Assembly: GCA_022539475.1 (NCBI GenBank)
Contig: VCMS01000047.1
Location: 124,001-188,000 of the forward strand
DNA length: 64,000 nucleotides
Source: Gracilaria domingensis
Taxonomy: Eukaryota > Rhodophyta > Florideophyceae > Gracilariales > Gracilariaceae
Direction of reading: 5' to 3'
Both the position numbers and the translations under genes were made by a program. Shown here piece after piece: positions 31,773 through 41,929 of this stretch. The notes under the pieces are model-generated. The model saw nothing but the letters and a program-made list of their open reading frames with translations, was not told the DNA's origin and did not search any database. Within the stretch, counting starts at the first letter, position 1. Each line of letters starts with the position of its first letter.

Positions 31773-32519
31773 ATGCCACCACCAGCGTTCATACCCTCGG
31801 TGTTCCAGTCAGCACCGGCCAGACATGGCGCAAAGCTCTGCACTCAAACGGCTTTGGTCCCGACCCCATTGTCTTGTAGCGGGTCTCGTTCGCGGTGCCC
31901 ACCCTTGTGCATGAGCACATCCAGACAGAACAACGATTCGAGCAAGCCGGACAGACGGACCATTTTGCAACTCGCCACTCTCACGGCCCTTTCGGCTCTC
32001 CCACTCTCGGACTTTGCATTCGCCGAGGAACAAGCATTTGAAACGTATAACGGACCAATTTCGCTTGGGTTCTCTTTTGCATATCCATCAAATTGGAGCG
32101 TGAAGAAAAAGCCGATCAAGACGCATTTAAGTGAGGTGATTGTAACAAGTGATAAGGATGCCGCAACAACAGCGGGGCTCGTGGTAGATTCTGTGAAAAT
32201 ATCTTCCATTGAAAGTTTTGGAACGCCACAACAGGTGGGCGAAAAGGTAGTTGCGGTGGAAACAAAGAAGGAAAGCGTCACTGATGCAGCCATTCAATCC
32301 ACTTCTGCGGAAAATAAGAATGGACTGACGTACTACACGCTTGACTATATTGTCGATTCTTCAAGAGGTGTGAAACGATACATCGCGAAGGTAACTGTAA
32401 CAGGCGGTCAGTTATACGTGCTCACCACACAGGCAAAGGTGAGCAATTTTGACGAGCAGACATCCGAAACGTTTGCGAAGATGCTAGACTCATTCACTGT
32501 GATTAAGCAGTACACATAG
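31773..32519 (+). CDS. PsbP-like thylakoid lumen protein
   Basis: A 248-residue protein from the ATG at 31773 (MPPPAFIPSVFQSAPARHG), a plastid transit peptide with early Phe. A second targeting signal follows: twin Arg in KPDRRTILQLATLTALSALP and a cleavage site after FAFA, typical of the Tat route into the thylakoid lumen. The mature part has the PsbP fold: FSFAYPSNWSVKKKPIKTHL near its start, GTPQQVGEKVV in the middle, and TYYTLDYIVDSSRGVKRYIA then GGQLYVLTTQAK towards the end. PsbP relatives in red algae assist photosystem II or NDH-type complexes; the exact partner cannot be decided. A longer start at 31584 in the same frame would add 63 residues. Confidence 0.83.
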   Translation: MPPPAFIPSVFQSAPARHGAKLCTQTALVPTPLSCSGSRSRCPPLCMSTSRQNNDSSKPDRRTILQLATLTALSALPLSDFAFAEEQAFETYNGPISLGFSFAYPSNWSVKKKPIKTHLSEVIVTSDKDAATTAGLVVDSVKISSIESFGTPQQVGEKVVAVETKKESVTDAAIQSTSAENKNGLTYYTLDYIVDSSRGVKRYIAKVTVTGGQLYVLTTQAKVSNFDEQTSETFAKMLDSFTVIKQYT

Positions 32520-32554
32520 CCAAAAAAAGTAACATTTGTTGTCGAGCGAGTTTA

Positions 32555-33475
32555 CTACTCCGAATCGCTATCATCATCTCCAGCAACTTCTTTGTTAGCA
32601 TTCTCTAGGTCAGTCATCATAGAAGCAAGCATTCTATCATCCTTCTCAGAGACAGTTCTGGGAGCAACCTTAAGAACAAACTTTCCTCTCCGTTTTGAAA
32701 TCTCCATCTTTACAACCTCCAGAGCCTTGTTCAAGGAGTCAACGCCCGACTTCTTCTGGAGACTGGACGTAGTAATAACGTACAACGGTGGAGCAACCAA
32801 TTTAATCTTGATGGGTCTTTTCTCGTCACCAGTCGCTTCTCCTGCCTTCAACGCCGCTCTGATGGCGTCGATGCCTTCATACTGGTAGCATGTGACTTCG
32901 ATATCGGCACGGAGCTTGATTGGCTGTGGCATAAGGCGTCGTCTCACATTTCGCAGTAATTCTTCACGCTCTCGTTCGGTAATATCCAAACCTTCAAGCA
33001 CTGAATCAGGGTCATTGACAGCCATTCTAAAGCCGTCGTAAGCATGACTATATTTCCTATACAGAGGCCAGCCCCATCTTTCATACAGATGAACAACATC
33101 CGTACCCACTGTCTCAGCAACATGTCTCACAATAGAATGCACGGTACGGGATTTGTTCCACTTCTCTTCGATTTTTGAGATGTCTTCAGGGGCAACACGG
33201 CGTTTTGAAAGATCGATGTATCCTTTCTCTTTGTCCACACGCACGACAGCCGCTACTTCTTGACGGCCAACCTTAAGCAGTTTGTTGACAGATCGAATTC
33301 GCCTTCTCGACAGTTCTGAAAGCATGATCATTCCTTGACAATTGTTGTACTCGAGAAGATGCACGTAGCCGCCCATGTCTTGGATCTCCTTGACCTGTAC
33401 CATGACGACGTCATCGGGCTCGGGAAACTCGTTTTCGTACATACGACATTCTAGATTGACTTGCTTGGAGGCCAT
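32555..33475 (-). CDS. EIF2S1: Eukaryotic translation initiation factor 2 subunit alpha (eIF2alpha)
   Basis: A 306-residue intronless protein, the usual length. The N-terminal S1/OB domain (about 17-88) includes VMVQVKEIQDMGGYVHLLEY. The loop MLSELSRRRIRSVNKLLKVG carries Ser56, equivalent to human Ser51 (Ser52 with Met), the site phosphorylated by GCN2/PERK-type kinases to slow translation under stress. Helical middle and C-terminal alpha-beta domains follow (EVTCYQYEGIDAIRAALKAG), with an acidic tail ending DDDSDSE. It forms part of the eIF2 ternary complex with GTP and initiator tRNA. The conserved serine implies that stress control of translation is kept in this alga. Confidence 0.96.
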   Translation of the reverse strand: MASKQVNLECRMYENEFPEPDDVVMVQVKEIQDMGGYVHLLEYNNCQGMIMLSELSRRRIRSVNKLLKVGRQEVAAVVRVDKEKGYIDLSKRRVAPEDISKIEEKWNKSRTVHSIVRHVAETVGTDVVHLYERWGWPLYRKYSHAYDGFRMAVNDPDSVLEGLDITEREREELLRNVRRRLMPQPIKLRADIEVTCYQYEGIDAIRAALKAGEATGDEKRPIKIKLVAPPLYVITTSSLQKKSGVDSLNKALEVVKMEISKRRGKFVLKVAPRTVSEKDDRMLASMMTDLENANKEVAGDDDSDSE

Positions 33476-34087
33476 TTTATGCGCTCAGTTTCGCTGCTGA
33501 GCGAGCGGCAGAGACGGGATCCGAGAGTTCGAATTGCAACCAAAACGTGGGGTTCCGTTGTAACTGGCGCGCGGTGTAGAGTGTGATCGTCATCACGGTA
33601 GAGCGCGATGGCCGTCGTCCCTGGTCTGGACTCCGGAGCCACGAAAGCGCGGCGGTGGACAGCGTGTACAACGTGGTGTCTGTAAATGCTGAAAATCGAA
33701 AGATGCATCAGATGGAAGCTCTCCATCTTTGCTTTATCGCGCGTGTATGACGTTTTTATGTTCCGTAACATTTGCTCTTCAAACAAAACAGTGGCTGCGC
33801 AAAGCGGCGTGCTTAAATCATATCTGTTCTTCCTCCTTGGCAAAATGATGGATGACGGAGGGCTCGTCGATAGGTCGACTTTTCCGCAGCTGAATTGTGA
33901 CAGCCCGGGGGAAGTTGTTGAGAAAAACGAGTTTACGAGAAGAGCGAAATTGCGCGCTTGGAAACTTAGCATGTGCCTTCGAGCATTTAGTCGGTTACAA
34001 GAGTAAACACACACGTATCCAAAACGCTCATTTGTCAAAGTACAGAACGGACAAGACTAAGCAAGCCAGCAGACAAGAAACCCGATA
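33476..34087. other. Intergenic region upstream of eIF2alpha
   Basis: No supported gene lies in this 612-bp gap. It should hold the eIF2alpha promoter near 33480-33680. I see no clear boxes. Confidence 0.25.
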
Positions 34088-34384
34088 CTATTCGGGTGTG
34101 ATGCAAAGGTTCTCCAGTCGACGTTGCAAACGAAGAAAATGACATTGTCGAAGTGTGGCATTACTCCCAGCATAATCGCCCCAAACGCGTTTCAAACTTT
34201 CTTCAAAGCCCATCTGCTGCGACACAGGCGCCATTCCTGCCGTATCATCACTCGAAGCGCACGCGTGAAATCGTTTCGGATGAGAAGGCTGTGCAGAAAA
34301 ATCAGTGCGAGGCCGTTTCAAAGGGTTCGTTTGTTGCACGATTGTGGCCGGGGGGTGCGGATCTTTTCTGAGAACATGCTTCAT
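34088..34384 (-). CDS. Possible small nuclear protein, unknown
   Basis: A 98-residue frame from the ATG at 34384. The N-terminal half has two basic/Pro motifs (PLKRPRTDF and HPKRFHAC) that resemble nuclear localisation signals; the C-terminal 45 residues (GFEESLKRVWGDYAGSNATL ... LRLQRRLENL) could form an amphipathic helix. No family is recognised. An overlapping plus-strand frame of 206 codons is judged less likely because of its odd composition. Evidence is limited to the ATG and the plausible residue pattern. Confidence 0.35.
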   Translation of the reverse strand: MKHVLRKDPHPPATIVQQTNPLKRPRTDFSAQPSHPKRFHACASSDDTAGMAPVSQQMGFEESLKRVWGDYAGSNATLRQCHFLRLQRRLENLCITPE

Positions 34385-35501
34385 GGTGAAGGAAGGTTGC
34401 GAGGCAGCTGGCAGTCAAGCGCGTGGAGGCGGTGGAGAGGAGCACGGTTTGGTGGAGCTTATGGCACGACGGCAGACAAGATACGAAGCTATCACGCCGA
34501 TGATGGTTGGCACCAGCGTGCGCCTCTGTGGTTGGTTTGGTTCGCGGCGCAATGTGGATGTCATTCGCTGCCGACTTTCCAGAACTTGCCAGATTGGTTT
34601 TTCGTCGCGAAAGTTTTTTCGATTTTAAACGCCTTCCGCCTCGGGCGGCTCCTGCAGTCCAAAGGTGAAGTTACAGGTGCCGTGCGTTGTGCTCACGTGA
34701 GCTCTGTCGTGTCGATCAGAGCCATCATCCAATCATCGGAGTGATGATGACGTCTTCGACGCCCAATATCGTTCAAGGTGCGCCATTGTCACTTTGGTTT
34801 CTTGTTTCGTTGCATGCGTCATAGTTGTCAATCTTGATGAGCTGGTGGCTAATGAAGGCTTAGCTAGGAAGTTGAGCCTTCGTTAGCCACCACCTCATCT
34901 TTAAAGGCACCAGGCAGCTTCTTTGCGATGCAATCGACCTTTTAGTACACGTCTCTCTTTCTATAGTACAACGTGAGGCATTTTTTCATCGCCATTCACG
35001 AAGCGTGCAAATGGCCTATGCAAGGCAACGGCACTTTCGTTGTCGCCAATCGTATCACCCTGGAAACATGGTTTGTTTGCCATGCGCTCATGTCCATTGT
35101 TTCTGAGGATACGGCGCGATTGTAACGCTGTAACACACCCCTGTGCAGAGAAAGAAGGTGGAACTACTGTCAAAACCGTTGACGCCTACAGCGGTAGCCT
35201 TCCTTGGGTAACGGAAGTATGACACAGTCCTTCGCTCTACCAACAAATCGTTCCGCGACCACATTTTTGAGACTGTATCACTCAGTGGGATGCCACCCAG
35301 CGTTTCAAAAAAGTACAATCCAGTATGATACATCCCAACGTCAAACCTGCCAAACGTCACACTTGGACCAATCGAAGAAAAAAGCAAACCTACCAGAACT
35401 GTTCATAGTTCGTGTGGATTTCATACCCAAAAAGATCGTCAACTAGGGCTTCACACAACTTCATAGTGCAGAGTGATGGCGTCCAATGCGATTCACGCCC
35501 G
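34385..35501. other. Intergenic region with a long imperfect hairpin
   Basis: No gene is supported in this 1.1-kb gap apart from the hairpin listed separately at 34836-34899. The remainder contains only short non-conserved frames. Confidence 0.3.
34836..34899. repeat. 64-nt hairpin, 22 paired bases, 14-nt loop
   Basis: The 5' arm is GATGAG-ct-GGTGGCTAA-t-GAAGGCT (34836-34860) and the 3' arm is AGCCTTC-g-TTAGCCACC-ac-CTCATC (34875-34899). Two symmetric internal loops of two and one bases break the stem. The size and shape are like a small-RNA precursor foldback, or a short hairpin relic of a transposon. Transcription is not known. Confidence 0.6.
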
Positions 35502-36974
35502 TCACAAGTTCCCACCATTCTTCAGCGCTTTCGATCGAATTGCGCTATCCATTTTCAGCTGCGAAACTGCTCCATCGATATGCAACGATTCAAGGTCTAG
35601 ATACCTTGCAACGGCATTAGCGAGACGCTTATCTTGGAGATAATGCATAGACATGGTAATGCTCGGCTCGAAGCCCCTCATATACTTGAAGTCCCCACCA
35701 CCGGCGCCTGGTTCCATTCTAGATAGCCCGTTCTCAATGCAGTACTCAATTGCGGCGTAGTAGCACGCTTCGAAATGAAGATATCGAACCTCTTCCACGC
35801 ATCCCCAGTATCTGCCGTAGAAGGCACCTCCTTCTTTGTCTCCGATTATGTTAAATGTTCCACCAATAAGTCGGTCGTCATCCGTCGATCGTGCAACCAC
35901 TAGGCAAATATGTTTCTTAAACTCTTCACACCTTGCAAGCATTTGAAAGAAGCTTTTTGTCAAGTATTGTCTTCCATAAAACTGTTTATCAATAGTGGAC
36001 TTGTAAATGCGAAACATTTGTTCCATCAGCTCCTGACCAATGTTCTCTCCACGCACAACATCTATCTTCAAGCAAGATTCTTCCCGCACAACGGTGCGTT
36101 CCCTACGCATCTTGATACGGCGTTTAGACTTGAATTCACTTAAGTAATCTTCGAAATCGATGTATGGGACTCTTTGACCAGCTTCACTGAACAATTGCCC
36201 ATCGCTGCATTCAGAGGGTCTTGTATCAAATGCAATCCCACTTTGACCCTTCTTGTAGTTGGTGAAATGATACTGAACCCCCTTACGTTGTAGGAACCCT
36301 GCGCTAGCCAACGCACGCACCTCATCCTTGAGGCAGAAGTTCACGTGCACTGAACTTACTCTTAGTACAGCGCAAAGCTCAACTAAAGCCTTTGCAAACG
36401 CGGACAAAATGTTCTCTCTCGCTTCTGTGGAACTCTCCTTTGTAAGAATTCTACGTCCAGAAGCAGGCGTAAACGGTACAGCGAGCAATAACTTCGGATA
36501 ATACAAAATCCCAGCACTATGAGCAGCTTCAGCCCATTCATAGTCAAACACAAACTCACCCATTGAATGAGTCTTGATATAGGCAGGAGCAATAGCGACG
36601 ATGTCGTCAGAACGACCATTGCGCAAAACGACATGACTAGGCTTCCACCCTGTATGGACGGATACACATTTAGATTGTTCCAAGCACCGAAGCCAATCAT
36701 GTAACAAAAAGGGACTACCACAAGCGTAACTCGCGAGCTCATCCCATTCCTTCTGGGCAATTTCTGCAACCGAATGCACGACAGATAACCTATATTGTGT
36801 GCTATGTGTCACTGGTTGTACGGCTCCATCGTCGACTGGGTGTGGTCGCAACTCGCACCGCAGTGGGATGTCTGCTTTCTTCGGAATGTTTCGCCTTGTT
36901 GCGATGTGAGTGGTTCTTCTAATTCCCCCACGGCGAAAATCAACGACCAAGCGTGAAGGTGCGAAAGCAACCAT
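35502..36974 (-). CDS. FemAB/DUF482-like GNAT-fold acyltransferase, plastid-targeted
   Basis: A 490-residue protein from the ATG at 36974 (MVAFAPSRLVVDFRRGG), which looks like a red algal plastid transit peptide. The rest matches the FemAB-like family (DUF482, bacterial-type), with EWDELASYACGSPFLLHDWL, a block with CLEQSKCVSVHTGWKPSHV, SVHVNFCLKDE, YIDFEDYLSEFKSKRRIKMR, RLIGGTFNI and YLHFEACYYAAIEYCIENGL. Members are thought to transfer amino acids or acyl groups; the substrate in algae is unknown. The family is widespread in cyanobacteria and proteobacteria, so an origin by plastid-linked or bacterial transfer is likely but not shown here. The gene is intronless and divergent from TEL2. Confidence 0.75.
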   Translation of the reverse strand: MVAFAPSRLVVDFRRGGIRRTTHIATRRNIPKKADIPLRCELRPHPVDDGAVQPVTHSTQYRLSVVHSVAEIAQKEWDELASYACGSPFLLHDWLRCLEQSKCVSVHTGWKPSHVVLRNGRSDDIVAIAPAYIKTHSMGEFVFDYEWAEAAHSAGILYYPKLLLAVPFTPASGRRILTKESSTEARENILSAFAKALVELCAVLRVSSVHVNFCLKDEVRALASAGFLQRKGVQYHFTNYKKGQSGIAFDTRPSECSDGQLFSEAGQRVPYIDFEDYLSEFKSKRRIKMRRERTVVREESCLKIDVVRGENIGQELMEQMFRIYKSTIDKQFYGRQYLTKSFFQMLARCEEFKKHICLVVARSTDDDRLIGGTFNIIGDKEGGAFYGRYWGCVEEVRYLHFEACYYAAIEYCIENGLSRMEPGAGGGDFKYMRGFEPSITMSMHYLQDKRLANAVARYLDLESLHIDGAVSQLKMDSAIRSKALKNGGNL

Positions 36975-37370
36975 GACTGACTTCGAACTTCTGTCTCACT
37001 TGCGCTTCTAAGGTTTGGCGAGGGTACATGCTTCTCCAGATGTGTGACTTCGTTGCTCCTGTGCACTGCGAGCATCATTTGTGGCCTCGAAAACGATGCT
37101 TGTGGTTGGTGGTGCTAAAGCGATGAGAGGGAAAATTCAGCACGTGCACCTTTTTAAACCACCTTCACCCATTCGTGAAGGTCACATGTACCGCGCTCGC
37201 CGTAATCGAAGGTCTCGTTCGAATGGGTACTCTGTACGGGAATCATTCCCCAAAGCACATAGAAAAGTCAATGAGTTGAAGTGGCATTAGCGCAAACATA
37301 TCCCCACTTTCTAAACAACCATTCTGCCGACTGTAACCCTTTACCTGTACCTGTACCTTTACTGACATAA
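36975..37370. promoter_or_regulatory. Divergent promoter, FemAB-like / TEL2
   Basis: A 396-bp gap between outward-facing starts. A triple CTGTACCT-type repeat (ACCTGTACCTGTACCTTTAC, 37343-37362) lies just before the TEL2 start. No other element is recognised. Confidence 0.3.
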
Positions 37371-40211
37371 ATGCAAAAAATCTCCAGACATGAAAGACAT
37401 GCTAATCCCCGTCGACCAAGACATGAAGAATCATGTCTTGACCCTGTTGCCCAAATCCGAACAAAATCCATGGCAAGCGATGCGGCGTCCGGATTAGCTC
37501 CGGCAGCTCTGCGTGACACAGAGGTGGAAAAGCTTGTTGCCGAGCTCGGTCAAGAGGCCACTGCAGAGCAAATTATCTCTGCCTTATCACAGCTAAACGC
37601 AAGAGTGTCCAGAATTTCTTCTGTTACAAATGTCTACACACGAGTAAGTCAGGTGCTGTTGGACAAGGTCTGTCCTTCTTTGCTTCACGCTTCCCCGCCC
37701 TGCGGGGGCGATGTATGGGTGATGTTCGAAGGCTTCTTTCTTGATGGAAACCATGCGATAGCGTTTCGTGAGCTGTGTGGTGCGCTAGCACTTAACTCTG
37801 ATGTTGGCGAAATCGTTGCCCGTATTCTGGTGTTATTTGTCAGTAAGAAAACGGGAGGCGTTGCGCGGTTGACCGAGATTCTCTCAAGGGCAGCAGACCC
37901 CGGATTAGTAAGTTCCCTTCTGCATCTTCCTTCTCGAGTCATCAATATTTTGATGAGCACTTCTTTGACAGAGTATGATGGCAAAGACTTGATCAATGAA
38001 AAAGAATACTTTGATGCAGTTTCAGAGGCCATTTACAACCAGACGTTAACTTCAGACATAGCACGAGAGAGCATGCTAAAGGACTTAATAGCGCGATTGG
38101 TGACCATGAAGCACTCAGAAACATTGATAAATCGAGGTTTGAATATTGGGAACAGGGACAAACTGATTCAACTGATATCTTTTGCTCCTCATCGATCCAT
38201 TGCACCTCTTACGCGAGCATTATTGGTCCAGAAGACCGAGACGAAACAGAGGGAGAAAGAACTTCATGCTGCTATACGCATATTGCTCAACCGAAACCCA
38301 GTGGCACGGAATAGTTGTATTCATGTTCTTCCATTTCAACAACCGGTGTTCAGGAGGCCGAAGAAAACCCTCATACGTCTTGTTCGAGCCGTAGTGCAAG
38401 GATGTGGAACCGAAGCGGCAGAAGATGCCTTGATGACTGCCTCAGAAGTATGGAGCGGCGAGGCATTTTCTTCATCCGAAGATATTTCTATGCAGCGACA
38501 GGTGACACGAATTGTGTTATATTACCTGAAATACGTTGCAAAGATGCACAAGGGTACCAACCCTGTCTCAAACTCAGTGATGATGGTTCTAGTTGATGGC
38601 GTGCATGTAAGATTGAGTGCAAATGATGTCAGAATTCGACGCCATGGAATGCTCATTGGAGAAGCATCGTCAAGGTTTTGTAGGGATAAGAAGGTTTTAA
38701 AGTTTGAGAGGGAGGGTGCCGCTAGTGTCCGGCAGATGGAAAAGGAGACAATAGGAGATGAGTTCATGGAAGACGGCAGCGATTCGGACTTCTCGGAATT
38801 AGCGGGACAAGTGGGAAAAGAGACACAAATCTCTGAAGACGAGCATGAAGACAGCTCGAATGGGTTAAAAGAGCAAGACGAATTGGAAGAAAATATCAGC
38901 AAACCTATGGGTCTAACCGGAACCAATACTCAGGACGCTAACAACCATTTGAGATCAAACGATAACTTTCATATGAAGGGGAAAGCTGAAGGTAGGAAAC
39001 GTCTAATTTGGCCGCAATCTGATCAACACGAAGAGTGGCAACAAGAGGACGACTGGAGCAGCATAGAATCGTATTCAATGACTAGTTCGTCTGATGATGG
39101 CGAGGGCACGTTGTACTCCAGAAGAGCATTAGAAGAGGACTATATTGAACTCAGGAAGAAGTTGTCAGCTCCCATGTCCGTGCCGCGCCTTGTAGGACTA
39201 TTGGTTGATGTTAACAAGTCTGATGGTGGAAGCATCGTTGTTGACGCGAGTGTTGCCGCGGCAGCATTGCGTACGCTAGCTTCTCGTGCACAAGCGAACT
39301 TTACAGCAAGTGGTACCTTAAGATCCGCATCTGTAGAACTGTGCCTACAAATCGCCCGGATGGATCCAGACCGGTATCCCGATGTCGATGTGCCAGAATT
39401 GGCTGCTGCTCGGGCTGAAGCTTTTTACAGGGTGCTGCAAATGGACATTGGTTCATGCGGGTCGGCACTTGTAGAACGTGTAATTTGCGGGGAGATGAGT
39501 GATATGCAACATCGTATGGAGGCTTTAGGAGTTTTGGCGAAAGCAGTGCGATCTGCCCATGAAAGAGTGTTCGGTAAAGTAGGAAACACTGATGAGGAAG
39601 CAAGCCCCGAAGTCAAAGAAGTAACATATGTCGGACAATCGACAAGAGTTTTGCACCATTCCTTGAACAAATGGCGAACCAGACGGGATGGGTCAACCAA
39701 GGCAGTGCACATCCCAACATGGGATGTTGAAGGTGTGTCTAAGGTATTTCACACTCTAGCAAGCAGATTGTGTGAAGGTGGGGGAGCGAGTTTTGTGCAA
39801 ATCGAAGGGAGGGACATCGAACTGTGGGCGCAGGGTGTCCTCACGTTAGCATCGCTAGGCTGTTACGGAGGATCAGGTGCTCAGGGAGCAGAGATGCGAT
39901 ATGTGGTGATAGAAATTGCAATGCGACGGGTGACAAAACTCAAAGCTGATAGTGCTGTACGTCGTGCTCTGGCTTTGGCGCTATCGATCGTGATAGGAGG
40001 AATGGACGATGGAGAAGTGAGGGAAATTTTAGTAGGCGGGGCTAGTGACGTTATCGTCTTCCCAGAGTATGATGAGGTTGCGGATGTTGGCAGAGAGGCA
40101 TTTGAGTGGCTACAACGCGCAGCCGAAGGCGATGCCGATATCGGAGTACGGCGGTTTGCCGCAATGACACTGCGCAAATGGAGTCAAAGAGTGGAGGCCG
40201 TCCTAAGGTAG
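37371..40211 (+). CDS. TELO2: TEL2/TELO2, TTT complex subunit
   Basis: A 946-residue, intronless, helix-rich repeat protein. The best family sign is the C-terminal Tel2 motif around SVMMVLVDGVHVRLSANDV, then RIRRHGMLIGEASSRF (about residues 400-435). An acidic linker with many Ser and Asp residues (about 460-590) follows, then a second helical domain whose sequence VPRLVGLLVDVN (about 603-615) is also typical. TEL2 with TTI1 and TTI2 helps PIKK kinases (TOR, ATM, ATR) fold with HSP90. The first ATG at 37371 gives a basic 33-residue leader; the ATG at 37470 (MASDAASGLAP) is in a better context and may be the real start. Confidence 0.78.
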   Translation: MQKISRHERHANPRRPRHEESCLDPVAQIRTKSMASDAASGLAPAALRDTEVEKLVAELGQEATAEQIISALSQLNARVSRISSVTNVYTRVSQVLLDKVCPSLLHASPPCGGDVWVMFEGFFLDGNHAIAFRELCGALALNSDVGEIVARILVLFVSKKTGGVARLTEILSRAADPGLVSSLLHLPSRVINILMSTSLTEYDGKDLINEKEYFDAVSEAIYNQTLTSDIARESMLKDLIARLVTMKHSETLINRGLNIGNRDKLIQLISFAPHRSIAPLTRALLVQKTETKQREKELHAAIRILLNRNPVARNSCIHVLPFQQPVFRRPKKTLIRLVRAVVQGCGTEAAEDALMTASEVWSGEAFSSSEDISMQRQVTRIVLYYLKYVAKMHKGTNPVSNSVMMVLVDGVHVRLSANDVRIRRHGMLIGEASSRFCRDKKVLKFEREGAASVRQMEKETIGDEFMEDGSDSDFSELAGQVGKETQISEDEHEDSSNGLKEQDELEENISKPMGLTGTNTQDANNHLRSNDNFHMKGKAEGRKRLIWPQSDQHEEWQQEDDWSSIESYSMTSSSDDGEGTLYSRRALEEDYIELRKKLSAPMSVPRLVGLLVDVNKSDGGSIVVDASVAAAALRTLASRAQANFTASGTLRSASVELCLQIARMDPDRYPDVDVPELAAARAEAFYRVLQMDIGSCGSALVERVICGEMSDMQHRMEALGVLAKAVRSAHERVFGKVGNTDEEASPEVKEVTYVGQSTRVLHHSLNKWRTRRDGSTKAVHIPTWDVEGVSKVFHTLASRLCEGGGASFVQIEGRDIELWAQGVLTLASLGCYGGSGAQGAEMRYVVIEIAMRRVTKLKADSAVRRALALALSIVIGGMDDGEVREILVGGASDVIVFPEYDEVADVGREAFEWLQRAAEGDADIGVRRFAAMTLRKWSQRVEAVLR

Positions 40212-40495
40212 TTGGTCCTCGCTTGAGACATATCGGTAGTGGCGGCAACTCACTTGGTTGGTAATGTCCATGTAAACAGTTGTCATGTAAGATATCGCTT
40301 CTACCAAGTGTCCGAATTCAAGAAGCTGCAGAAGAGTGGGCGCGGAGTTTGCAGCATTATACAGGCCATGGAGCTTTCTCCACGTTACATATATTTGAAT
40401 TTGGACAAGGCCCCGGTCGCCATCACGCCCTTTCTCTGCCTTCACAACATCTTGGGGAATGAACGTGGTGATATATTCATTCTTAAACTAGCCAT

Positions 40496-41929
40496 TCATT
40501 GCAACTTTTTAGACTTCAATGGGTGCTCTTGCTCGTCCGTCAAAACGCCGTTTCGCGCTAATGCAATACAAAGTACCAACACAATAACAACACCGCATCC
40601 CACGAACAATGGCGCAACCCAAGTAAGCACGGTATTAAAGCTATACACGATGCTCAAAACAGGCCAATGTTTCGATTGCGATCGAATGTCATTCAGACTG
40701 AAGGTCAAAGTAGGTCGTCCGAGGACGCTCAAGGTAGTCCATTCCGTCGATTGCATCGTATCAAAACTCAAAGATGGATGCTTAAAACCTGTTTCGCCTC
40801 CAGCTCCGTCAGGCAAATACACTTTGACCATGAGCTTTTCACAATACAAATCAACATTCAAAGAAGAGAATAAAGGAAGCTGTGCTACATGATGCGAGGC
40901 ATTCGATGAGACGTATTTGTCATGCACGAGTTGATACGTGATCCAGAAGTGATTGTTCCAACCTCCCATCATAGGGTATCTAAACGTCAATTGCAGAGGG
41001 CGCTTCCCCTTCGATGGCAACCGTAATCTCGACGAAGTCACATTTCCAACAAGATCCTTGTAGTCGACATCATGCGCATCAGCAGGCAGATTGGCCCAAA
41101 CGTCACCCAAAGCAGTGGCATACTTTGATCGAAAGCCGCTGTGATCGACACGAGACCATTCACCACGATGGTCCGCAGCAGCGTTCTTCAATCGGTATTC
41201 CTCGCGCACAGAAATAGATCCCCAATGATTTATATAAAAGCTCTTCTCCATGACATCGGCCATCAAGAAACCGCGGTCATTCTTAAATCGCACAGAGATA
41301 TGAGCTGTTGAAAAGGGCGGTACGTCGGAATAAGGGCCCATCTCAATGCGCTTTCCAGTCTGTTTCACAGGCTCAATAAAGCCAGACTTGGACTTGATAT
41401 CAGCCGATCCAAGCACAAGAACCGTTCGCATAGACTTTGTATGGTACGGAGTATAAAAGTAAGCTGTACCATCAAATTTCATATACTGTGACGCGAATCC
41501 ATCGAGCTCAGGTGGGACCGGGTACAAAACGTGTTTGATGTCGCTGCGCAGTTCGACAAAAATCTCCTGTTCCGGAGCAAGTGGTTCCGGAAGCTGAACC
41601 TGATATGCGGTACAGTCATCACACATTCCAGACAATGCTGAAACAGGCTGCACTTGGAATGCGGTATGCATGGATCTTACGGAGCTGCTCTTCTCCGTGA
41701 TCCACATATCGGTGATGTGGGCAGAATGTACAGAGGGAAACGCTATGTGGAAGCTGGACACCGATTCGGAGGCGGTGTTCTTCATTGTGATGGTTGACTT
41801 TGTTACAGCGAGGTTGGAGGATAGGTCGATGACTGACTTGACTTGCTCATTGATCAGCGTGGCTGACGACGACGCGGAGCAAAGAAGAAGGGAAAGAAGG
41901 AACAAGACGGATGCCATTGTGGCCCTCAT
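40496..41929 (-). CDS. RPN1: Ribophorin I / OST1, oligosaccharyltransferase subunit
   Basis: A 477-residue protein from the ATG at 41929. A signal peptide (MRATMASVLFLLSLLLCSAS) precedes a large luminal domain with FHIAFPSVHSAHITDMWI, then the segment with YFYTPYHTKSMRTVLVLGSA, FYINHWGSISVREEYRLKN, RLPSKGKRPLQLTFRYPMMG and YCEKLMVKVYLPDGA, all typical of ribophorin I. A single C-terminal membrane segment (about residues 432-456) leaves a short Lys-rich cytosolic tail. It is part of the complex that transfers the oligosaccharide made by ALG6 and ALG9 to Asn. The frame continues 58 codons upstream of the signal peptide, but that part is not conserved. Confidence 0.92.
   Translation of the reverse strand: MRATMASVLFLLSLLLCSASSSATLINEQVKSVIDLSSNLAVTKSTITMKNTASESVSSFHIAFPSVHSAHITDMWITEKSSSVRSMHTAFQVQPVSALSGMCDDCTAYQVQLPEPLAPEQEIFVELRSDIKHVLYPVPPELDGFASQYMKFDGTAYFYTPYHTKSMRTVLVLGSADIKSKSGFIEPVKQTGKRIEMGPYSDVPPFSTAHISVRFKNDRGFLMADVMEKSFYINHWGSISVREEYRLKNAAADHRGEWSRVDHSGFRSKYATALGDVWANLPADAHDVDYKDLVGNVTSSRLRLPSKGKRPLQLTFRYPMMGGWNNHFWITYQLVHDKYVSSNASHHVAQLPLFSSLNVDLYCEKLMVKVYLPDGAGGETGFKHPSLSFDTMQSTEWTTLSVLGRPTLTFSLNDIRSQSKHWPVLSIVYSFNTVLTWVAPLFVGCGVVIVLVLCIALARNGVLTDEQEHPLKSKKLQ

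Noticed and set aside
34124-34744. A 206-residue plus-strand protein
   Set aside because: Composition is rich in Arg, Trp and His in a way not seen in the real genes nearby, and no domain is visible.
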